Assembly (NCBI GenBank): GCA_051646285.1
Contig: JBOFCU010000106.1
Coordinates: 1-12,876, forward strand
DNA from: Terrirubrum sp051646285
GTDB lineage: Bacteria; Pseudomonadota; Alphaproteobacteria; Rhizobiales; Beijerinckiaceae
Length of the DNA stretch: 12,876 nt
Direction: 5' to 3'
Below are positions 1-5,443 of this stretch, in pieces. Each line of letters begins with the position of its first letter. The stretch's first letter is position 1. Below the pieces are notes generated by a model, which had not been told where the DNA came from, searched no databases, and saw nothing but the letters and a program-made list of their open reading frames with translations. The position numbers were made by a program, and so were the translations under genes.

Positions 1-64
1 GGATGGCGATTTTGGCCGCGCCACCATTCACATGGGCGTGGTCGCAAATGATGATAATGCGCAT
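1..64 (-). CDS. Probable glycosyltransferase, N-terminal fragment (runs off the left edge)
   Basis: On the minus strand an ATG at 64-62 opens a frame that stays open to the window edge and gives 21 residues, MRIIIICDHAHVNGGAAKIA plus one more. A short hydrophobic beta strand followed by an NGGAAK(I/V)A-type glycine loop is typical of the first Rossmann strand and loop of GT4-type (GT-B fold) glycosyltransferases, where that loop lies near the sugar-nucleotide site. Only the start is visible, so the donor and acceptor cannot be named. It lies 87 bp downstream of the tadA stop on the same strand. No strong Shine-Dalgarno sequence is visible before the ATG. Another Rossmann-fold protein is possible. 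Confidence 0.55.
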   Translation of the reverse strand, partial: MRIIIICDHAHVNGGAAKIAI

Positions 65-151
65 GGTGGTCCGCAACAGGGTGGCTCGCCCGCGTCTTAC
101 CCGTTGCGTGTTGACGAACCTTTGCTGCGGCAAGGCCTCTTGCAGACGGGG

Positions 152-622
152 TTAACGGCGTGCTGCGAAAAAGTCCCGCAGCAGGCCCGCGGACTCTTCG
201 GCGCGGATACCGCCATACACTTCTGGCGCATGGTGGCAGGTGGGATGGGCATAAAGCCGCACGCCGTTTTCGACCGCCCCGCCTTTCGGATCAGCCGCAG
301 CAAAATACAGCCGCCGGATGCGCGCAAACGAGATGGCCGCCGCACACATCGGGCAGGGTTCGAGCGTGACATAGAGGTCGCATTCCGGCAGCCGCTCAGA
401 TTCAACGGCCAGACACGCCGCGCGGATAGCCACGATTTCAGCATGGGCTGAGGGATCGTGATCCGCCAGCGTGCGGTTGCCCGCGGCGGCGATAATGCGG
501 CCATGGCGGACGATAACAGCCCCGACCGGCACCTCGCCACGCATAGCCGCTGCCCGCGCCGCATCAAAAGCGGCGGCCCAGGCCCGTTCGTTTGTGGGCA
601 GGTTTTCGTTTTTCCCGTCCAT
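152..622 (-). CDS. tadA: tRNA adenosine(34) deaminase TadA
   Basis: A cytidine/deoxycytidylate-deaminase-fold enzyme of 156 residues, the usual TadA length. Members convert wobble A34 to inosine in tRNA-Arg(ACG) in the cytoplasm. The zinc and catalytic signature is complete: H60-A-E62 (Glu62 is the proton shuttle) and P89-C90-P-M-C93. The N-terminal helix and the EVPVGAV strand (residues 30-36) are also typical. The ATG at 622-620 was chosen because the homologous part begins there. GAGG lies 4 nt upstream, and the in-frame extension further upstream is antisense to rluB with no similarity to the family. It diverges from the rluB-like gene with only 41 bp between starts, so the two promoters must overlap each other or the neighbouring coding sequence. 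The identification is firm. Confidence 0.95.
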   Translation of the reverse strand: MDGKNENLPTNERAWAAAFDAARAAAMRGEVPVGAVIVRHGRIIAAAGNRTLADHDPSAHAEIVAIRAACLAVESERLPECDLYVTLEPCPMCAAAISFARIRRLYFAAADPKGGAVENGVRLYAHPTCHHAPEVYGGIRAEESAGLLRDFFAARR

Positions 623-663
623 ACACCCTCGCCGCGTAGGGGAAGCTCTGCTATCAGGCCGCG

Positions 664-3024
664 ATGACCGATGATTTTGATAAACGCAAGCCGGATTCTG
701 GCAAACCCCGTTCTGGCAAACCCCGTTCGGGTAAACCGTCTGGCGGCAAATTTGACAGCCGCGCACCGCGCGGCGGGCCCGGTGGCCGCCCGCAAGCCAG
801 CCGTAGCAGCAGTGAAGGCCGTGGCGAAGGCCGCGCCCCATCCCGCCGCGACGATCGCGATGGCACACCACGCCCCCCAAGGCCGGATCGCCCAGAAGGG
901 GGGCGCTCGTTTGCCAAAACCGGCGACGGTGCGCCCAAGCGGCGCTTTTCCCGTGATGATACACCGCAGGCAGACCGCCCGCCGCGCCGTCCACGCGCCG
1001 AGGGTGAGCGCAGTTTTGCCCCCCGTGGTGAAGGACGGCCTGACCGCCCGCCCCGCAGTGCTGGCCGCCCCGGCTTTGGTGACAAACCAGGCTTTGGTGA
1101 CAAGCGATTGTCTCGCCCTGCCGATGGCGAACGCAGCGAACGCCCGCGCCGCCCGCGCGAGGATGGCCCGCAGGGCGAGCGCACATCCCGCGATGGCAAG
1201 CCATTTGAGCGCAAATCATTTGAGCGCAAGCCCTACGAGCGCCAATCATCGGATGGCCAACCACGCAGCGGGCAGGGCAATGCGCCGCGCGCCCCCCGTG
1301 GCGAGTTTCCGCCTAAACGGGATTTTGCCAAACGTGATTTTGGCAAACGCGATTCCGAAACGCGCGATTATAAAAAACGCGACGATGCTGCGCCCCGTGG
1401 CGAAAGTGACGGAAAGCGCGCTTATGCCCCGCGCCGCCCGGCTGCTGGTGAAAAGCCGTCTTTCCGGAAATCAGTGCCCCTCGTCGCTCATGAAGATGAA
1501 TTGGCGACGCCGATATTGCCGGCAACTGACAAGCCGGAGCGGATCGCAAAAGTGCTCGCACGCGCCGGTGTCTGCTCGCGTCGCGAAGCGGAAGATTTAA
1601 TCACAGAAGGCCGGGTGGCCGTGAATGGCCGCGTCCTGAAATCGGCGGCATTGAATGTTGGCCCAGGCGATAAAATCACGGTGGATGGGCAGACCGTCGC
1701 TGGCCGCGAACGCACGCGATTGTGGATGTATCACAAGCCCGCAGGCCTTGTGACCACCGCGCATGATCCCGAAGGCCGCCCAACTGTTTTTGATGCGCTG
1801 CCATCCAATCTGCCACGCGTTGTTTCGATCGGCCGCCTCGACATCAATACGGAAGGGCTGCTGCTGCTGACCAATGATGGCGGTTTGGCCCGCACGCTGG
1901 CGCATCCGGAAACAGCGTGGCTGCGCCGCTACCGCGTGCGCGTGTTTGGTGTGCCCGAACAGCATAAACTCGATACATTGCGTGCCGGCATCACCATTGA
2001 TGGCATCAATTATGGTCCGATCATTGCGCGCGTGGACCGCGAGCAGGGATCGAATTCCTGGCTGACGATGGATTTGCGCGAAGGAAAAAATCGCGAAATC
2101 AAACGTGTGCTGGAGGAGCTTGGTTTTCAGGTCAGCCGCCTCATCCGCATTTCCTTCGGGCCTTTCCAGCTTGCTGATTTAGGCGAAGGTGCGGTGGAGG
2201 AGGTGCGCACGCGCGTTCTGGCCGAACAGCTTGGCGTGGAATTGGCAGAAAAAGCCAATGTCGATTTTGAAGCGCCGCTGCTGCATGCTGATCACATCAG
2301 CGAAAAGAAAGGCCGTCAGATCCGTGCGCTGCCGCAATCGCGCATGGTCGATAATGATGAGCCGGCCCGCCGCACAGAAGTGGGCACGACGCTTGACCGG
2401 CGTGGCCGCGCGGTGCGCGTTGAGCGCATCGTGGCGTCAGAAAAACCGTCGCCGGATTTGCGCCGCAAGCCGCGGCGCGAAATGGCACCGGCTGCTGATG
2501 ACAGACCGCGCCGGCCTGATGGCAAGAAACCGCGTGATGGTTTTTCGCGCGATGACAAGCCGCGTGAATTTAAACCGCGCGGCGACAAGCCGTTTGGCGA
2601 TCGCAAGCCGTTTGGTGAAAAGCCGCGTGGTGAACGCAGCGAGCGCAGTTTCAAACCGCGTGACGAGACTGGTGAAGGCCAGCGCCGTGAGGGGGCTCGC
2701 AAGCCCTATACACCGCGCGAAAACAATCGCGAGGGCGGCGAGCGTGAGTATAAGCCGCGCGAATTCAAGCCGCGCGGCGACAAGCCGTTCGGGGACCGTC
2801 CGCCCCGCGCCGACAAACCCTATGCAGCCCGTGGCGAAAAACGCTTTGGCGACAAGCCATCCCGCGATGGCAAATCGTTTCAACCACGGGGCGACAAGCC
2901 ATATGGCGACCGCAAGCCGGGCGCAGGTGGCCCATCGCGTGGCGGCCCCAGAGCGGGCGGCTCAAGACCTGGCGGCTCACGCAGTGGTGGCGCGCCGCGT
3001 CCGCCACGCGGCCGGGACCGCTGA
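664..3024 (+). CDS. rluB: RluB-type 23S rRNA pseudouridine synthase with long basic repeat tails
   Basis: A 786-residue member of the RsuA/RluB/E/F family. RluB makes pseudouridine in helix 89 of 23S rRNA (position 2605 in E. coli). The core is conventional: an S4 RNA-binding domain from about residue 293 to 340 (RIAKVLARAGVCSRREAE), then the synthase domain to about residue 525. That domain carries the G390-R-L-D393 motif, continuing INTEGLLLLTNDG, in which Asp393 is the expected nucleophile. E. coli RluB has about 290 residues. The surplus here is an N-terminal tail (1-290) and a C-terminal tail (about 560-786), both rich in Arg, Lys, Asp, Gly and Pro and built of short repeats, so very probably disordered. 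Similar tails are known in alphaproteobacterial homologues. The ATG has a weak AGG 5 nt upstream. rsmD follows after 7 bp and is probably co-transcribed. The family is certain; the exact target base is inferred. Confidence 0.88.
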   Translation: MTDDFDKRKPDSGKPRSGKPRSGKPSGGKFDSRAPRGGPGGRPQASRSSSEGRGEGRAPSRRDDRDGTPRPPRPDRPEGGRSFAKTGDGAPKRRFSRDDTPQADRPPRRPRAEGERSFAPRGEGRPDRPPRSAGRPGFGDKPGFGDKRLSRPADGERSERPRRPREDGPQGERTSRDGKPFERKSFERKPYERQSSDGQPRSGQGNAPRAPRGEFPPKRDFAKRDFGKRDSETRDYKKRDDAAPRGESDGKRAYAPRRPAAGEKPSFRKSVPLVAHEDELATPILPATDKPERIAKVLARAGVCSRREAEDLITEGRVAVNGRVLKSAALNVGPGDKITVDGQTVAGRERTRLWMYHKPAGLVTTAHDPEGRPTVFDALPSNLPRVVSIGRLDINTEGLLLLTNDGGLARTLAHPETAWLRRYRVRVFGVPEQHKLDTLRAGITIDGINYGPIIARVDREQGSNSWLTMDLREGKNREIKRVLEELGFQVSRLIRISFGPFQLADLGEGAVEEVRTRVLAEQLGVELAEKANVDFEAPLLHADHISEKKGRQIRALPQSRMVDNDEPARRTEVGTTLDRRGRAVRVERIVASEKPSPDLRRKPRREMAPAADDRPRRPDGKKPRDGFSRDDKPREFKPRGDKPFGDRKPFGEKPRGERSERSFKPRDETGEGQRREGARKPYTPRENNREGGEREYKPREFKPRGDKPFGDRPPRADKPYAARGEKRFGDKPSRDGKSFQPRGDKPYGDRKPGAGGPSRGGPRAGGSRPGGSRSGGAPRPPRGRDR
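696..740 (+). repeat. 15-bp tandem repeat in rluB N-terminal tail
   Basis: Two perfect 15-bp copies (696-710 and 711-725, ttctggcaaaccccg) are followed by a degenerate third. They encode the pentapeptide pattern SGKPR. The repeats keep the reading frame and lie inside the disordered N-terminal tail. Confidence 0.85.
1202..1246 (+). repeat. 15-bp tandem repeat (FERK-type) in rluB
   Basis: Three consecutive 15-bp units (1202-1216, 1217-1231, 1232-1246). The first two differ only at their last two bases; the third is degenerate. They encode a (S/P)(F/Y)ER(K/Q) pentapeptide pattern. The region adds in-frame pentapeptides to the basic N-terminal tail. Confidence 0.8.
1321..1380 (+). repeat. Four 15-bp units encoding DxxKR pentapeptides in rluB
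   Basis: Exactly four 15-bp units (starting at 1321, 1336, 1351 and 1366) encode DFAKR, DFGKR, DSETR and DYKKR, residues 220-239. The third unit loses the lysine. This alternating acidic and dibasic ladder sits about 50 residues before the S4 domain. Confidence 0.8.
2569..2913 (+). repeat. Dispersed RGDKP(F/Y)GDR repeats in rluB C-terminal tail
   Basis: Three near-identical 36-bp copies lie at 2569-2604, 2764-2799 and 2878-2913. They encode F(K/Q)PRGDKP(F/Y)GDR at residues 636, 701 and 739. Related but shorter KP(F/Y)G(D/E) and KPR units fill the spaces between them. The synonymous codons differ between copies, so the peptide pattern is better kept than the DNA. Confidence 0.8.
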
Positions 3025-3031
3025 ATAAAAC

Positions 3032-3586
3032 ATGCGTGTGGTCGCTGGCCGGCTGGGCGGACGCCCGCTGAAATCCCCTGCAACCGATGCGATCCGTCCC
3101 ACGACGGATCGCTTGCGCGAATCCCTGTTCAACATTCTCGCGCACCGCTTTGATGACTGCGTGCGCGACGCCCGCGTGCTCGATTGTTTTGCCGGCACTG
3201 GCGCGCTGGGTATTGAGGCGATGTCACGCGGCGCGAAATTCTGCCTGTTTGTCGAAGACGGCACGCAGGCCCGTGCGCTCTTGCGTGAGAATATGATTGC
3301 GCTGGGGCTGGCGGGATCGACACGTATTTTCCGCCGTGATGCGACCAGCCTTGGCGATATTGGCGCGCTTGATCCCTTTAATCTCATGTTTTGTGATCCG
3401 CCTTACCGCAAAGGGCTGGGCGAAAAAGCGATCATATCCGCGCGCGATCATGGCTGGCTGCACCCCGGCGCATTGATTGTGCTTGAAGAGGCGTCCGACG
3501 CACCGTTCGCATTGCCCGATGGCTGCACGCTGGAAGATGAGCGTGCGCAGCGTGAGACAATTCTGCGGTTCATGCGTTTCCGGTAA
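3032..3586 (+). CDS. rsmD: 16S rRNA (guanine(966)-N2)-methyltransferase RsmD
   Basis: A 184-residue SAM-dependent methyltransferase. RsmD methylates G966 of 16S rRNA in the assembling 30S subunit. The family start MRVVAGRLGGRPLK and the IRPTTDRLRESLFNIL segment are present. The SAM loop follows as D51-C-F-A-G-T-G-A-L-G60, and the catalytic N-methyltransferase motif is D122-P-P-Y125. Length and motif spacing match the family. It starts 7 bp after the rluB stop with only a distant GGGA, so translation is probably coupled to rluB. Its TAA (3584-3586) directly abuts the mutL stop on the other strand, leaving no space for a separate terminator. The identification is firm. Confidence 0.95.
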   Translation: MRVVAGRLGGRPLKSPATDAIRPTTDRLRESLFNILAHRFDDCVRDARVLDCFAGTGALGIEAMSRGAKFCLFVEDGTQARALLRENMIALGLAGSTRIFRRDATSLGDIGALDPFNLMFCDPPYRKGLGEKAIISARDHGWLHPGALIVLEEASDAPFALPDGCTLEDERAQRETILRFMRFR

Positions 3587-5401
3587 TTATTTACGGCCAA
3601 ACAGCCGTTCAATATCCGCCAGTTTCAAGGACACATAGGTCGGCCGGCCATGATTGCACTGGCCGGCATGCGGGGTATTTTCCATGGTGCGTAAAAGCGC
3701 ATTCATTTCATCGGGCTTGAGAAGCCTGCCAGCGCGCACCGATCCATGGCACGACATGCGCGATAAAATCGCATCAAGCCGCCCTTCGACAGCACGCACA
3801 TCGCCCCATTCATCCAGACTGTCGATCAAATCAGAAATCATCGCGCGGACCGGGCCGCCAGCAAGGGCGGCTGGAATTTCCGTCACAGCAATGGCGCCGG
3901 GGCCAAAAGGTTCGATCACGAGGCCCAGTTGCGCCAGCGCATCCGCATGGTGCAATAATTTTGCTGCATCGGCGGCATCACAATCAATCACGTCAGGTAT
4001 GAGCATCAGCTGCCGCTTGATACCGTTCGCGGCCCGTTCGGCCTTGAGTTTTTCATAGACAATGCGCTCGTGCGCCGCATGCTGATCGATAATCACCAGC
4101 CCGTCATCCGTCTGCGCAATAATATAGGTCGCATGAATTTGCGCGCGGGCCGCGCCCAGCGGATAATCGGCTGTGACCTGCTCATAGGGTGCGGGATCAT
4201 CGGCTGCATAGGCCCGTTGCGGCGCGTCGGAAAATCCGGCGCCACCCGCGCGCTGGGAATAGTCATGATCATCAGATGAGGCGGCCGCTGCTGGTGCCCA
4301 GAAACCCGGGCCAAAGGAGCCATGCGTCTGTGCTGCCTCCCGTGTCGGCGCAAAAGCAGGCCGCATCGCTTCAAGCGTGCGCTGCCCTCCAGTGCTTGTG
4401 GCACGGTGGCCTGCCCGCAGCAGCGCATCATGCAGCGCACTCACAACCGTGCCGCGCACCAGACCGGAATCGCGAAACCGCACCTCTGTTTTTGATGGAT
4501 GCACATTCACATCAACAGCGCGCAATGGGCAGCGAATATCAATGACAATCACGGGATAGCGCCCCGGCGGCAGCACATCCGCATAGCCGCCACGCACGGC
4601 CCCGAGCAGGAGCCGGTCGCGCACCGGCCTGCCATTCACCATCAGGTGCACATGCGCAGCGTTGGGCCGGTGCCATGTCGGCAATCCGGCAAATCCAGCA
4701 ATGGAAATGTCGTCACGCGCAAATGCGACGGGCACAAGATTGTCATGGGCATCCTTGCCGATCACCTGCGCGATGCGCTGACGAAATCCGTCCATCGTAT
4801 CCGCGCAGGCCGGATAATCCATGATGGCAAGGTCATCACCCGTCAGTGTGAAACGGATGGCCGGGTTGGCAAGCGCCAGCCTTTTAATCTGGTCAGCAAC
4901 GGCCAGCGCTTCCGTGCGGTCGCTTTTCAGGAATTTCAGCCGCGCCGGTGTCGCGGAAAATAAATCGATAACCTCGATGCGCGTGCCGCGTTCAATGGCG
5001 CTGGGCCGCACGCTGGATTTTGTGCCGGCGTCCACAGTGATGGCATGGCCATTCCCACCCGGTGTGCGTGAGGTGATGACCAGACGGCTGACCGAACCGA
5101 TGGACGGCAGGGCCTCACCGCGAAAGCCGAAGGTGTCGATGGCCAGCAGATCATCGCCGGGCATTTTCGATGTGGCATGGCGTTCCACCGCCAGCCGCAG
5201 GTCATCCCCATCCATGCCGTGGCCATCATCAATGATGCGGATCAGACGCCGCCCGCCGCCCGCGATGGCAATTTCGATATGGTGCGCACCGGCATCAATC
5301 GCATTCTCGACCAGCTCTTTCACCGCAGCGGCAGGCCGCTCCACCACTTCGCCAGCGGCAATGCGGTCAATGAGAACAGGATCAAGCAGACGAATCGGCA
5401 T
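3587..5401 (-). CDS. mutL: DNA mismatch repair protein MutL
   Basis: A 604-residue GHKL ATPase that links MutS mismatch recognition to strand removal. The N-terminal ATPase domain (about 1-330) has E29 in KELVENAIDAG, D58 in DDGHGM and G92-FRGEAL98, at the same positions as in E. coli. A linker of about 80 residues rich in Ala, Gly and Pro follows, then the C-terminal dimerisation domain (about 415-604). That domain holds D439-Q-H-A-A-H-E445-R-I-V-Y-E450, matching the DQHA(X)2E(X)4E endonuclease motif of MutL proteins from MutH-less bacteria. The metal-site elements SCHGSVRAG and C582-N-H-G-R-P587 are also present. The start fits the conserved MPIRLLDP opening. No Shine-Dalgarno sequence is obvious in the 42 bp after the EAL gene. 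It is the last gene of the minus-strand run. Confidence 0.97.
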   Translation of the reverse strand: MPIRLLDPVLIDRIAAGEVVERPAAAVKELVENAIDAGAHHIEIAIAGGGRRLIRIIDDGHGMDGDDLRLAVERHATSKMPGDDLLAIDTFGFRGEALPSIGSVSRLVITSRTPGGNGHAITVDAGTKSSVRPSAIERGTRIEVIDLFSATPARLKFLKSDRTEALAVADQIKRLALANPAIRFTLTGDDLAIMDYPACADTMDGFRQRIAQVIGKDAHDNLVPVAFARDDISIAGFAGLPTWHRPNAAHVHLMVNGRPVRDRLLLGAVRGGYADVLPPGRYPVIVIDIRCPLRAVDVNVHPSKTEVRFRDSGLVRGTVVSALHDALLRAGHRATSTGGQRTLEAMRPAFAPTREAAQTHGSFGPGFWAPAAAASSDDHDYSQRAGGAGFSDAPQRAYAADDPAPYEQVTADYPLGAARAQIHATYIIAQTDDGLVIIDQHAAHERIVYEKLKAERAANGIKRQLMLIPDVIDCDAADAAKLLHHADALAQLGLVIEPFGPGAIAVTEIPAALAGGPVRAMISDLIDSLDEWGDVRAVEGRLDAILSRMSCHGSVRAGRLLKPDEMNALLRTMENTPHAGQCNHGRPTYVSLKLADIERLFGRK

Positions 5402-5443
5402 GCGGCACGATCACAAAAAGGCCGGTGAAAAGCAAAACAGCGG

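Noticed and set aside
623..1264. N-terminal extension of tadA to 370 residues
   Set aside because: The extension is antisense to rluB and unlike any deaminase. The ATG at 622 gives the normal TadA length and has a GAGG upstream.
654..1600. Long open frames on both strands overlapping the rluB N-terminal tail (654-1229 minus, 671-1600 plus)
   Set aside because: They arise because GC-rich repeats with a period that is a multiple of three keep several frames open. The products show no domain, and the plus-frame 664 carries the S4 and synthase motifs.
2189..3028. A 279-residue plus-strand frame overlapping the rluB C-terminal tail
   Set aside because: It is a shadow of the repeat region, rich in Ala and Arg without recognisable motifs, and it ends within 4 bp of the rluB stop by chance.
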